64,000 nt of DNA from the NCBI RefSeq assembly GCF_000633395.1, contig NZ_AYMU01000020.1:372001-436000 (forward strand). Reading direction: 5' to 3'. The DNA is from Pseudomonas sp. PH1b. Its GTDB lineage: Bacteria > Pseudomonadota > Gammaproteobacteria > Pseudomonadales > Pseudomonadaceae. Numbering within the stretch: position 1 is the first letter of the stretch; every line of letters begins with the position of its first letter. A program made the translations under genes and the position numbers. Shown one piece after another: positions 45,207 to 53,922 of the stretch. The notes under the pieces were generated by a model. The model was not told the DNA's origin, made no database searches, and saw nothing but the letters and a program-made list of their open reading frames with translations.

Positions 45207-45377
45207 CGTGTAAGTAATCTCTTACATGACGTGCTGCAGATCGCCCATATCGGCAGATGACGGCTGGAGCTAATCTACTTCACATGGACGTCGCGCAGGA
45301 AGCGCAAAGCAACAACACGGACACGTAGGATTCCGCCAGGATGGTGGAGTGAAAAGGATGTCAGGGAAACAGTCTGC

Positions 45378-45406
45378 AAAGCCCCGCTTCGGCGGGGTTT
45401 TCTTTT
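45378..45406 (-). terminator. Bidirectional terminator
   Basis: AAAGCCCCGC-TTCG-GCGGGGTTTT followed by a T run, between the convergent acyl-CoA dehydrogenase 3 and LysR genes. Confidence 0.9.
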
Positions 45407-45431
45407 GCCCGGATTTTTTGTTGCTGTGGTT

Positions 45432-46361
45432 TCAACCCAGCACTTCCACCACTCCGACACCGCTCAGGCGCCCGTCCTGAGCGTTCATCGAATCCTCCAG
45501 TAGCGCACGCAGCAATTCCAGTGTCCCTTGCTGACGCTGCAGATCACGACAGACCAACCCCACCTTCAACGGCACCCTGGGCTCACTCAGAGGTTTCCAC
45601 AGCAGCTCCTTGTTGCCGTGCTGCTGTTGTGACCGCCCCGGCAGCACAGTGGCCAGCTGTGTATGGGGCAGGCTGTCGAGAATGCCGGCCATGTTGTTCA
45701 ACTCCGCCTGGACTTGTGGGCGTCTCCCCAGATTGGCCAGTTGTGCCTGCCAGATCTGGCGGATCTGAAACTCCTCACCCAACAGCAGCATGGGCAACTC
45801 TGCCGCCTGGCTCATGGACACTTTCTTGAACTCACGCAGTGGGTGTTGCTCGGGAATGACCAACGTCAACTCGTCTTCGTACAGCGGTACACCGTGCAGC
45901 CCTGGCTGGCGGGGCGGCAGGTAGCTGATGCCGATGTCCAGCGAGCCATTGAGCAAGCGCCGCTCGATCTCCAATCCAGTCAGCTCGTAGATCTGTACCA
46001 CCAGATGCGGCTGGGCCTTGCGCACCCGTTCGAGCATCTGTGGCACCAGGCTGGTGTGCACCGTTTGCAGCACGCCAATGGCCAGAGTGCGCAGGGCCTG
46101 GCCCTTGAAGTTGCGCAGGGCTTCACGGGCCTGTTGCAGGCCGTCGAGCAGGGGCAGGGCATGGTTGTACAGGGTGTGGGCGGCGAGGGTCGGCAGCAGG
46201 CGCTTGCTGCTGCGCTCGAACAGGCTGACGTCGAGGTTCTGCTCCAACTGGCGGATTTGCTGGGAGAGCGCCGGTTGTGAGATCGACAGGCGTTCTGCAG
46301 CACGCCCCACATGGCCTTCTTCATACACCGCGACGAAATAACGCAGTTGCTTAAAATCCAT
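45432..46361 (-). CDS. LysR-family transcriptional regulator
   Basis: 309 residues: N-terminal winged helix-turn-helix (MDFKQLRYFVAVYEEGHVGRAAERLSISQPALSQQIRQLEQNL) and a periplasmic-binding-protein-like effector domain. It resembles the CynR/BenM group. Divergent from the MOSC - aminotransferase - amidotransferase unit, the usual arrangement for a LysR regulator controlling its neighbours. In some P. fluorescens strains a regulator of this type close to pqq has been counted among the accessory pqq genes. Confidence 0.9.
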   Translation of the reverse strand: MDFKQLRYFVAVYEEGHVGRAAERLSISQPALSQQIRQLEQNLDVSLFERSSKRLLPTLAAHTLYNHALPLLDGLQQAREALRNFKGQALRTLAIGVLQTVHTSLVPQMLERVRKAQPHLVVQIYELTGLEIERRLLNGSLDIGISYLPPRQPGLHGVPLYEDELTLVIPEQHPLREFKKVSMSQAAELPMLLLGEEFQIRQIWQAQLANLGRRPQVQAELNNMAGILDSLPHTQLATVLPGRSQQQHGNKELLWKPLSEPRVPLKVGLVCRDLQRQQGTLELLRALLEDSMNAQDGRLSGVGVVEVLG

Positions 46362-46416
46362 AAGTATTTCTTATCGAAAAAGCTTAAAAAACGAAATGGC
46401 CCGAAGCCCTGGAGAG

Positions 46417-46443
46417 GCCTAGTCTAGCGCCTATTCACTAGGC
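46417..46443. promoter_or_regulatory. Inverted repeat in LysR/MOSC divergent promoter
   Basis: GCCTAGT (46417-46423) and ACTAGGC (46437-46443), perfect 7-bp arms with a 13-nt spacer, between the divergent genes and 20 bp before the MOSC start. A candidate operator for the LysR protein. Confidence 0.5.
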
Positions 46444-46463
46444 TTACAGGGCCACGAAGGGCG

Positions 46464-47162
46464 ATGAATACCGTTTATGTCGATGGTGTTTACATAGGCA
46501 AGGCAAAAAATATCGGTCAGGGTCTGCTGAACGATACCGACAAGCACTCGGTTGCCAACCGTCTCTGGTTGTGGCCACAGGGCCTGGGTAGCGACGAGCA
46601 TGGCGATCCTCGCTTTCACACCGGCCCTGAACGAGCGCTGCACCATTATCCTGCCGAACATTACAGGCACTGGCGTAAACGTTATCCGCAGTTCGACTGG
46701 GGCGCGCCGGCCTTCGCGGAAAATCTTTCGACTCATGGCCTGACCGAAGAACAGGTCTGCCTGGGAGACATGTTCCGCTGGGGTGGGGCGTTACTGCAGA
46801 TCAGCCAGCCTCGTTCACCCTGCTACCGCCTGAGCCAGCGCTGGGGCTTGAGCAATCTGCCTCGGCAGGCCCAGGAAAATGGTCGCTGTGGCTGGTTCTA
46901 TCGAGTGCTCAAGCCCGGCTTCGTGCAGGCGGACGAACCCTTCGAACTGATCCAGCGCAGCTATCCCGAACTGACAGTGGCCAGTGCCCTGCACTACTTC
47001 TTCCAGGAGCCACTGGAGCCTGCCGGGCTGCAGAAACTCATAGACTGTCCGGCGCTGTCTTCGCGCTGGCGTGACATTGCCATCAAGCGTCTGCGCACTG
47101 GCTGCGTCGAGGACTGGTCAGCGCGCTTGCTGGGCTTGCCCCTGGAGGGCCTGCGAGCATGA
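46464..47162 (+). CDS. MOSC domain protein (YiiM-like)
   Basis: 232 residues. The MOSC domain carries the conserved cysteine in ISQPRSPCYRLSQRWGL and the ENLSTHGLTEEQVCLGDMFRWG block. E. coli YiiM is a molybdenum-cofactor enzyme that reduces N-hydroxylated compounds. Overlaps the downstream aminotransferase by 4 bp, so it is the first gene of the unit. Confidence 0.88.
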   Translation: MNTVYVDGVYIGKAKNIGQGLLNDTDKHSVANRLWLWPQGLGSDEHGDPRFHTGPERALHHYPAEHYRHWRKRYPQFDWGAPAFAENLSTHGLTEEQVCLGDMFRWGGALLQISQPRSPCYRLSQRWGLSNLPRQAQENGRCGWFYRVLKPGFVQADEPFELIQRSYPELTVASALHYFFQEPLEPAGLQKLIDCPALSSRWRDIAIKRLRTGCVEDWSARLLGLPLEGLRA

Positions 47163-48442
47163 ATCTGTTCGGTTTGCGCCGTACCTCTCCGAGTCTGGAA
47201 GACCTGGCCGTCGAGCCGGGTGCGTCCATCCCGGACACTTCCCTCTCCAGCGAGTGCCTGATGCCCAGTGTGCAGCGTCCTCAGCCGGTATTCGTCCGCG
47301 GCCAGGGTTCCTGGCTGTGGGACAGTGACGACCGCACCTACCTGGACTTCACCCAGGCCGGTGCCGCCAACAGCCTGGGCCACAGCCCTTCGGCGCTGGT
47401 CAATGCAATTGCCGCCCAGGCCCAGTCGCTGATCAACCCCGGTTCGGGCTTCTACAACCGCGGCATGCTCAAGCTTGCCGATCGCTTGTGCCGCAGCACT
47501 GGCAGTGATCAGGCTTACCTGCTGAGCAGCGGCAGTGAAGCCTGCGAGGCGGCGATCAAGCTGGCACGCAAGTGGGGGCAACTGCATCGCGGCGGCGCCG
47601 CAGGCATCATCACCGCCAGCCGAAGCTGCCATGGCCGAGGTTTTGCCGCGCTGTCGGCGGCCGGCGTGGGGGCTTCGGGCAACCGCTTCGAACCGCAATT
47701 GCCGGGTTTCAGCCAGGTGCCATTCAATGACTTGCCGGCCCTGCATGCCGCGGTGGACGCGCAAACAGTGGCGATCATGCTCGAGCCGATCCAGAGCGAA
47801 GCCGGAGTCATTCCGGCCACCGAGCATTATCTCAAGGGAGTCGAGCGTCTGTGCCGTGAGCTGGGCATTCTGCTGATCCTCGATGAGGTCCAGACCGGCG
47901 CTGGCCGCTGTGGCACCCTGCTGGCCGAGCAGTTGTATGGCATACGCGCCGATATCATCAGCCTGGGCAAGGGACTGGGCGGTGGCGTGCCCCTGGCGGC
48001 CTTGCTGGCACGAGGCAAGGCTTGCTGCTTCGAACACGGCGAACTGGACGGCACCCATCACGGCAACGCCCTGATGACCTCGGCCGGCCTGGCGGTGCTG
48101 GACAGCCTGCAAGAGCACGGTTTCATGCAGCAGGTGCGGACTAGCGGTCAATACCTGGGGCAGGGGCTGAATCGCCTGGCGGTTCGTTATGACCTGGGCG
48201 AGGTTCGTGGCCATGGGCTGCTCTGGGGCATGTCCCTGACAGACGACTCGGCAGAAGCCGTGGTCAAGGCCGCGTTGCAGGAGGGGCTGTTGCTCAGTGC
48301 CCCGCAAGCGGACTGCCTGCGCTTCACTCCGGCACTGACGGTCAGCAAGGGCAATATCGACGAGATGCTCCTGCGCCTGGCCCGGGCCTTCTCCCGGGTG
48401 CGCACGGCGCAATTGCAATGTCGTAAAGGAGTATCCGTCTAA
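47159..48442 (+). CDS. Class III PLP-dependent aminotransferase
   Basis: 427 residues of the acetylornithine/4-aminobutyrate aminotransferase class. Key residues: SSGSEACEAAIKLAR (phosphate site), LILDEVQTGAGRCG with the cofactor Asp, and PLP lysine Lys271 in SLGKGLGGG. An unusual ~45-residue N-terminal extension precedes the usual start. Its stop overlaps the amidotransferase start by one base. Genes of this kind beside pqq have been grouped with PQQ accessory functions in P. fluorescens; the substrate is unknown. Confidence 0.88.
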   Translation: MNLFGLRRTSPSLEDLAVEPGASIPDTSLSSECLMPSVQRPQPVFVRGQGSWLWDSDDRTYLDFTQAGAANSLGHSPSALVNAIAAQAQSLINPGSGFYNRGMLKLADRLCRSTGSDQAYLLSSGSEACEAAIKLARKWGQLHRGGAAGIITASRSCHGRGFAALSAAGVGASGNRFEPQLPGFSQVPFNDLPALHAAVDAQTVAIMLEPIQSEAGVIPATEHYLKGVERLCRELGILLILDEVQTGAGRCGTLLAEQLYGIRADIISLGKGLGGGVPLAALLARGKACCFEHGELDGTHHGNALMTSAGLAVLDSLQEHGFMQQVRTSGQYLGQGLNRLAVRYDLGEVRGHGLLWGMSLTDDSAEAVVKAALQEGLLLSAPQADCLRFTPALTVSKGNIDEMLLRLARAFSRVRTAQLQCRKGVSV

Positions 48443-49167
48443 TGCGCGTGCTGATCCTGCAGCACTCCTGCGCAGCCGGCCCGGGCCGGATCAACCAGTG
48501 GTTGCTGGAGCGGGCGAGTGCCGTGCATATCTGCCATCTCTATGCCCAGGCACGGTTGCCGCGGCTCGACAGCTTCGACTTGCTGATCGTCCTGGGGGGC
48601 CCCATGAGCGTGCATGACGAGGTTCAGGCTCCCTGGCTGGCGGCGGAAAAACGCCTGCTGCGCAAGGCGTTGTCCGCAGGCAAGCGGGTGCTGGGCATTG
48701 GCCTGGGAGGCCAACTCCTGGCGCAGGCTCTGGGGGCTCAGGTGCGCCCTAGCGCTGTCAGGGAAATTGGCTGGTGGCCGGTGGAGAAATACCCCCATGC
48801 CCAGGATTCGCCCCTCGGGCTGGCGCTGCCGGAACGCCTGATGGCCTTTCATTGGCATGGTGAGAGTTTCGACCTGCCCAAGGGCGCGCTGCCCCTCTAT
48901 CGTTCTGCAGCCTGCGCTCACCAGGGTTTCATCTGGCAGGAGCAGGCCATTGGCCTGCAATGCCTGTTGCAGAGCGACCTGCAGAGCATCGAGGCGCTCT
49001 TGCAGAGCCGCCCCAGCGACTGGCTGAACGCCGAGCACAGCGCCAAGCCGGACAGCGTCGAGGACCAACAGGCGATTCTTGCCGGGATCCCTCATTGCAG
49101 CGGCCTGGCGCCGACCCTATTCCGAGTCCTGGATTATCTGTCAGGGCCACATCCGACCTTACGTTGA
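48442..49167 (+). CDS. Class I glutamine amidotransferase-like protein lacking the catalytic triad
   Basis: 241 residues with the GATase1 fold (LIVLGGPMSVHDE, nucleophile elbow, FHWHGESFDLP). The nucleophile position, normally Cys in GICLGGQ, is Gly87 (codon GGC at 48700-48702). The usual GLQFHxE reads GLQCLLQ, so the catalytic His and Glu are Leu175 and Gln177. Glutaminase activity is therefore not expected. The reading frame is intact and coupled to the aminotransferase, so a structural or binding role is more likely than decay. Confidence 0.85.
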   Translation: MRVLILQHSCAAGPGRINQWLLERASAVHICHLYAQARLPRLDSFDLLIVLGGPMSVHDEVQAPWLAAEKRLLRKALSAGKRVLGIGLGGQLLAQALGAQVRPSAVREIGWWPVEKYPHAQDSPLGLALPERLMAFHWHGESFDLPKGALPLYRSAACAHQGFIWQEQAIGLQCLLQSDLQSIEALLQSRPSDWLNAEHSAKPDSVEDQQAILAGIPHCSGLAPTLFRVLDYLSGPHPTLR

Positions 49168-49201
49168 CTGAATTACTGAACCGTCTCGCGGTATAACGCG
49201 T

Positions 49202-49238
49202 CGCCCCGTGTCCGATTTTTCGCACGGGGCGTTTTTTT
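49202..49238 (+). terminator. Terminator after the amidotransferase-like gene
   Basis: CGCCCCGTG / CACGGGGCG arms with a 12-nt loop and seven Ts. Confidence 0.92.
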
Positions 49239-49320
49239 GTCTCGGTCTTTTTCAAAACCCCACTTTGACCTTGAAAATGTCGCCGATTACAGGCTCGTTG
49301 TACTCATCGGCAAGACCACC

Positions 49321-49551
49321 ATGCGCCGTTTCGACGAGGCTTGCATCGCCGCTGCTCCCGCGCAGGTCCCCGCAGAACAGATCAAGCAGCTGCGGTGACG
49401 CAATCAGGTCAGCCAGCCGGTGTTTGCGCGTTATCTGAATACCAGCGCGTCCAGGGTGAAGAAGTGGGAGACCGGTGAAAAGCACCCCAGCGGCATGGCG
49501 CTCAAGCTGTTGAGCATCGTGCAGAAGCACGGTATCGAGATGCTCGCCTGA
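49321..49551 (+). pseudogene. HigA/NadS-like antitoxin, broken by an in-frame stop
   Basis: The frame reads MRRFDEACIAAAPAQV..., then TGA at 49396-49398, then RNQVSQPVFARYLNTSAS..., closing with SGMALKLLSIVQKHGIEMLA. This is the xre-type helix-turn-helix and C-terminus of HigA/NadS antitoxins. In-frame sequence upstream of 49321 (LIGKTT) also matches the family, so the original start was earlier. Only 60-odd bases separate it from the terminator, so the partner toxin gene is gone. An inactive relic. Confidence 0.75.
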
Positions 49552-49664
49552 TACTTGGCAGGAGAGCTGGAGGCGAGCAGGCGCAATCGGTCTGAACCCT
49601 GGCCTGGGCCCAGGGTCGATTGCAGGTAAGGCTCGCCCGAGCCGATGACCCTCAGGAGCTGCCC

Positions 49665-49823
49665 ATGGACTTGATCCGTATTATTTTCGCCATCCTCTTG
49701 CCGCCCTTGGGGGTCTTTCTGCAAGTAGGCTTCGGCGGCGCCTTCTGGCTGAATATCCTCTTGACCCTGTGCGGCTACATCCCCGGTATCGTGCACGCGG
49801 TATACATCATCGCCAAGCGCTGA
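49665..49823 (+). CDS. Pmp3/YqaE proteolipid
   Basis: 52-residue membrane proteolipid with two helices and the family signature LPPLGVFLQVG...NILLTLCGYIPGIVHAVYII. ATG at 49665 follows CAGGAG. Pmp3 proteins are stress-induced and affect membrane potential. Followed by a terminator hairpin. Confidence 0.92.
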   Translation: MDLIRIIFAILLPPLGVFLQVGFGGAFWLNILLTLCGYIPGIVHAVYIIAKR

Positions 49824-49831
49824 TCCCCAGA

Positions 49832-49858
49832 CTTGCCCGTTCCGATGGAGCGGGCAAG
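49832..49858. terminator. Terminator hairpin between pmp3-like gene and S9 peptidase
   Basis: CTTGCCCG / CGGGCAAG arms, 11-nt loop, in an 42-bp convergent gap; no T run, so strength is uncertain. Confidence 0.55.
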
Positions 49859-49865
49859 GCGCTGT

Positions 49866-51698
49866 TCAGTGCTGCCCCTGCAGTACCTTGCAATAGAACC
49901 GCCATTCCTGCTCCAGCGCGTGGGCCTGATTGCTGGCCTTGCGAAAACCATGACGCTCATCCGGGTAGTAATGGGCCTCGGCGGCTATGCCCTGGTCTTG
50001 CAGTGCCTTGAGCATGTCGCGGGTTTGCTCGGGCACCACCACGGCGTCCAGTTCGCCCTGGAAAAACACCACCGGCACGCTGATCTTGTCCGCGTGCAGC
50101 AGCGGGGTCCGGGCCTGGTAGCGTGCGTTGTCCTGTTCCGGATCGCCGATCAGCCAGTCCAGGTAGTCACCTTCGAACTTGTGGGTGGCGCGTGCCAGGG
50201 CTACCGGCTCGCTGACCCCATACAGACTGGCGCCAGCGCAGAAGACCTTGGCGAACGCCAGAGCGCAGAGGGTGGTGTAGCCTCCGGCGCTGCCGCCGCG
50301 GATGAACGCCTGCTGCGGGTCGATCAGCCCTTGCTGGTCCAGGTAGGCCACCACTGCGCAGGCGTCCTCCACGTCCACTTCGCCCCAGCGCAGGTGCAGG
50401 GCCTGGCGATAGGCACGGCCGTAGCCACTGCTGCCGCGGTAGTTCAGGTCGGCCACGGCAAAGCCGCGCTGGGTCCAGAACTGGATGCGCGGGTCGAGCA
50501 TCGGGTAGCAGGCGGACGTCGGGCCACCGTGGATGAACACCACCAGGGGCGGCCGGCTGACACCGTTCATGGCCGTGTAGAAGAAACCGTGAGCCTGGCC
50601 TTCTCCACTGGGGTAGCACAGGGTTTGTGGCCGGCTGATGCGCTCTGCCGGCAGAGGCGCGACCCCGCCCGCCAGTACCTGAACCTGATGTGTATCGCGG
50701 GCGATGGCGATCACTGCAGAGGGGCTGATGGGCGATGCAGCGATGCAATACAGGTGCTGCTCATCCAGCGCCAGGCTGCGAAAGCGACTGTAGCCGCCGC
50801 TGAAGTCCTGTGGTGAACCGGCGCTCTGGTGCAGCCCTAGGCGTCCAAAACCGTGTTCGGTCCAGGTGCCCAGCCAGGCATCTTCACCAAGGGGGATCCA
50901 GGTACAGCCACCCAGTTGCCAGGGCGCCGGAGCATGGTCGGCAGCTGCGCTTGGTAATGGACGCAAGCCATGGTCGGCCTCGGCCCAGGGTTGCCAGAAG
51001 CCCTGGCGATCACTGAGGCAGTAGAGCTGGCCGTGCTGATCGAATCGTGGTTGTTGCAGGGACTCCTGTTCACCTTCTCCGGCCACGCAGCGAGGGTCGC
51101 CCCAGGTTCCGTTGGCCAGGCGTTCGGCAAGCATCAGGCGGGTGCAGGTCCAGGGTTGATGGGGGCGGTCCCACTCGATCCAGGCCAGGCGCTGGCCATT
51201 GGGGCTCAGGGTTGGGGCAGCGTAGAAGTCTGCTCCAGCGGCGAGCAGGTGTTGGCGCCCGCTTTCAATGTCGATGCTGACCAGTCGATGTTGCTTGGCA
51301 TGCTCTTCGACTGCCAATACCTGATCGCCATGACTGTGCAGGTCACCGTAACGGCATTCGCCCTGAGTCAGGGCCTTGGGTGCGCCGCCCGCCAGGGCTT
51401 GCCGATACAGCTGTTGGTCTGATTCGTTGACGAACACCAGCACCTCGCCACTGAGGCAGAAGGCACCACCACCGTATTCATAGACCCGGCTGCGAGCGCT
51501 GAAGCCTGGCGGCGTCAGGCAATGGGCCTGCCCCTCCCGCCAGTGCCAGATCCGGCAGCTGGCGTCGGTGGGACGGTACTCATTCCAGAGCAGGCCATGG
51601 GCGGTCAGTTGCAGTTCGGCAAAGTCGACCCCGGCAGCGGTGGCCAGGCTGGCGCTGAAGGGCTCAGCCCTTGGCGATGAGGCGGGAGTTTCGTTCAT
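49866..51698 (-). CDS. S9-family (prolyl oligopeptidase-type) peptidase of the pqq cluster
   Basis: 610 residues: a ~340-residue beta-propeller followed by the alpha/beta-hydrolase catalytic domain with nucleophile GGSAGGYTT, Asp in FQGELDAVV and His in PDERHGFRKA. Cytoplasmic, no signal peptide. Its start lies 35 bp inside the pqqE end, so it is translated with the PQQ maturation genes. A peptidase at this position has been called PqqM in P. fluorescens. It may trim PqqA or its product. Confidence 0.88.
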   Translation of the reverse strand: MNETPASSPRAEPFSASLATAAGVDFAELQLTAHGLLWNEYRPTDASCRIWHWREGQAHCLTPPGFSARSRVYEYGGGAFCLSGEVLVFVNESDQQLYRQALAGGAPKALTQGECRYGDLHSHGDQVLAVEEHAKQHRLVSIDIESGRQHLLAAGADFYAAPTLSPNGQRLAWIEWDRPHQPWTCTRLMLAERLANGTWGDPRCVAGEGEQESLQQPRFDQHGQLYCLSDRQGFWQPWAEADHGLRPLPSAAADHAPAPWQLGGCTWIPLGEDAWLGTWTEHGFGRLGLHQSAGSPQDFSGGYSRFRSLALDEQHLYCIAASPISPSAVIAIARDTHQVQVLAGGVAPLPAERISRPQTLCYPSGEGQAHGFFYTAMNGVSRPPLVVFIHGGPTSACYPMLDPRIQFWTQRGFAVADLNYRGSSGYGRAYRQALHLRWGEVDVEDACAVVAYLDQQGLIDPQQAFIRGGSAGGYTTLCALAFAKVFCAGASLYGVSEPVALARATHKFEGDYLDWLIGDPEQDNARYQARTPLLHADKISVPVVFFQGELDAVVVPEQTRDMLKALQDQGIAAEAHYYPDERHGFRKASNQAHALEQEWRFYCKVLQGQH

Positions 51699-52833
51699 TG
51701 CGAAAGGCCAGTTGCTCGATGGTTTGGGTAGCGGTTTCGGACGCTTCGCGGGCTTGGAGAATTATCCCGTGGTGCTCCGATTTGCTGCACACCGGGTCGG
51801 CATTGCTGGCGTCCCCCGTGAGCATGAAGGCCTGGCAGCGGCAGCCACCGAAGTCCTTTTCCTTCTCGTCGCAGGAGCGACAGGGCTCCGGCATCCAGTC
51901 GTACCCGCGAAAGCGGTTGAAGCCGAAGGAGTCGTACCAGATGTGCTGCATGCTGTGGTCGCGCACGTTGGGAAACTGCACCGGCATCTGCCGCGCGCCA
52001 TGACAGGGCAGGGCGGTGCCGTCCGGGGTCACGGTGAGGAAGATGCTGCCCCAGCCGTTCATGCAGGCCTTGGGACGTTCCTCGTAGTAGTCCGGGGTGA
52101 CGAAGATCAGCTTGCAAGGATGTCCCTGGGCTTCCAGCTTGGCACGGTATTCATTGGTGATGCGTTCGGCGCGGAGCAGTTGCTCGCGGGTCGGCAGCAG
52201 GCCGACGCGGTTGAGCTGGGCCCAGCCGTAGAACTGGCAGGTGGCGAGTTCGACGAAGTCGGCTTCCAGGGCTATGCACAGTTCGATGATGCGGTCGATC
52301 TTGTCGATGTTGTGCCGGTGGGTGACGAAGTTCAGCACCATCGGGTAGCCGTGGGCCTTGACCGCGCGGGCCATCTCCAGCTTCTGGGCGAAGGCTTTTT
52401 TCGAGCCGGCCAGCAGGTTGTTCACCTGCTCGTCACTGGCCTGGAAGCTGATCTGGATGTGGTCCAGGCCGGCTTTCTTGAAGTCGCTGATCTTCTGTTC
52501 GGTCAGGCCGATGCCGGAGGTGATCAGGTTGGTGTAGAACCCCAGCTTGCGTGCCTCGCCGATCAGCTCGGCGAGGTCCTGGCGCACCAGCGGCTCGCCG
52601 CCGGAGAAGCCCAGCTGCGCGGCGCCCATCTCCCGGGCTTCGCGAAATACCTTGATCCACTGCTCGGTGCTCAACTCCTTGCCCTGCTGGGCAAAATCCA
52701 GGGGATTGGAGCAGTAGGGGCATTGCAATGGGCAGCGATAGGTCAGCTCGGCCAGCAGCCACAGCGGCAGGCCGATTTCCGGCTTGCCGGGCACGGCGGC
52801 GGGCTCAGCCGAGTTCGATCCAGTGTTGAGCAC
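51664..52833 (-). CDS. pqqE: PqqA peptide cyclase (radical SAM)
   Basis: 389 residues from GTG at 52833, which overlaps pqqD by 29 bp. Radical-SAM cluster CPLQCPYC (Cys34, Cys38, Cys41), GFSGGEPLVR SAM motif, and a C-terminal SPASM domain with CMNGWG...PCHG...CRSCDEKEKDFGGCRCQAF for auxiliary clusters. PqqE joins Glu16 and Tyr20 of PqqA. An ATG further upstream would extend far into pqqD and is rejected. Confidence 0.96.
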   Translation of the reverse strand: MLNTGSNSAEPAAVPGKPEIGLPLWLLAELTYRCPLQCPYCSNPLDFAQQGKELSTEQWIKVFREAREMGAAQLGFSGGEPLVRQDLAELIGEARKLGFYTNLITSGIGLTEQKISDFKKAGLDHIQISFQASDEQVNNLLAGSKKAFAQKLEMARAVKAHGYPMVLNFVTHRHNIDKIDRIIELCIALEADFVELATCQFYGWAQLNRVGLLPTREQLLRAERITNEYRAKLEAQGHPCKLIFVTPDYYEERPKACMNGWGSIFLTVTPDGTALPCHGARQMPVQFPNVRDHSMQHIWYDSFGFNRFRGYDWMPEPCRSCDEKEKDFGGCRCQAFMLTGDASNADPVCSKSEHHGIILQAREASETATQTIEQLAFRNERNSRLIAKG

Positions 52834-53080
52834 GGGCGACCTCCATGAACTGCTCGATGTCATCGCCAAGCTCGGGCACCCCGGGGAACTGGACCTCCAG
52901 CTCGGCAATGATCGCCGCCACGTCGCGCTCGCCGTCGATCAGGCCACCAATCAGTGCAGCGCTGTCATTGAGCTTGATCATGCCTTCCGGGTACAGCAAC
53001 ACGTGGCCCTTTTGCGCCGGCTCGTACTGGAAGCGATAGCCGGGGCGCCAGCGTGGGGTTTTGCTGCGGTCGAAATTCAT
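52805..53080 (-). CDS. pqqD: PqqA-binding chaperone PqqD
   Basis: 91-residue RiPP recognition element that carries PqqA to PqqE. WRPGYRFQYEPAQKGHVLLYPEGMIKLNDSAALI is diagnostic. Overlaps pqqC by 4 bp and pqqE by 29 bp. Confidence 0.95.
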   Translation of the reverse strand: MNFDRSKTPRWRPGYRFQYEPAQKGHVLLYPEGMIKLNDSAALIGGLIDGERDVAAIIAELEVQFPGVPELGDDIEQFMEVARAQHWIELG

Positions 53081-53829
53081 AGGCTGATCCCCTTATGCCA
53101 GACCCGCTGGTCGGTGACGCTGTGATAGGGCGGGCGGTTCAATTCATAGGCCATGCTCATGGCGTCGAGCATGCTCCAAAGGATATCCAGTTTGAACTGC
53201 AGAATCTCCAGCATCCGCTCCTGGCCGGCGCGGGTGGTGTAGTGCTGCAGGGTGATCGCCAGGCCGTGTTCCACATCTCGCCGGGCCTGGCCCAGCCGGG
53301 TGCGGAAGTACTCGTAGCCGGCCGGGTCGATCCAGGGGTAGTGCTGGGGCCAGCTGTCCAGGCGCGACTGGTGGATCTGCGGGGCGAACAGTTCGGTCAA
53401 GGAGCTGCTGGCGGCCTCCTGCCAACTGGCCCGGCGGGCGAAATTGACGTAGGCATCCACCGCAAAGCGCACGCCGGGCAGCACCAGTTCCTGGGAGCGC
53501 AGTTGGTCCGGGTCCAGGCCCACGGCTTGGCCCAGGCGCAGCCAGGCCTCGATGCCGCCGTCTTCCCCGGGGGCGCCGTCATGGTCCAGCAGGCGCTGGA
53601 TCCACTCACGACGGATTTCCCGGTCAGGACAGTTGGCGAGGATCGCCGCGTCCTTCATGGGGATGTTCACCTGGTAGTAGAAGCGATTGGCGACCCAGCC
53701 CTGGATCTGCTCGCGGCTCGCCCGGCCTTCATACATCGCCACGTGATAGGGGTGATGGATGTGGTAGTAGGCGCCTTTGGCGCGCAGTGCCTGCTCGAAT
53801 TCGGCAGGCGACATGGGGGTGTCGGTCAT
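53077..53829 (-). CDS. pqqC: Pyrroloquinoline-quinone synthase
   Basis: 250-residue cofactor-less oxidase that performs the final ring closure and eight-electron oxidation. ATG at 53829 (MTDTPMSPAEFEQALRAKG) is the family start. Conserved YYHIHHPYHVAMYEG, RFYYQVNIPMKDAAILANC and WPQHYPWIDPAGYEYFR are present. A 93-bp gap with a REP element separates it from pqqB. Confidence 0.96.
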   Translation of the reverse strand: MTDTPMSPAEFEQALRAKGAYYHIHHPYHVAMYEGRASREQIQGWVANRFYYQVNIPMKDAAILANCPDREIRREWIQRLLDHDGAPGEDGGIEAWLRLGQAVGLDPDQLRSQELVLPGVRFAVDAYVNFARRASWQEAASSSLTELFAPQIHQSRLDSWPQHYPWIDPAGYEYFRTRLGQARRDVEHGLAITLQHYTTRAGQERMLEILQFKLDILWSMLDAMSMAYELNRPPYHSVTDQRVWHKGISL

Positions 53830-53851
53830 GTTGATTCTCCGGGTGTTTCGG

Positions 53852-53879
53852 CCGCTTTGCGGGCAGACCCGCTCCTGCG
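53852..53879. repeat. REP palindrome between pqqB and pqqC
   Basis: CGCTTTGCGGGCAGACCCGC followed by TCCTGCG; a slightly degenerate REP inside the operon, which could lower expression of pqqCDE relative to pqqB. Confidence 0.7.
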
Positions 53880-53922
53880 CATAGAGGCCCAAGGCTCTGG
53901 TCGAGCTTGTAGTCGATTGGTC

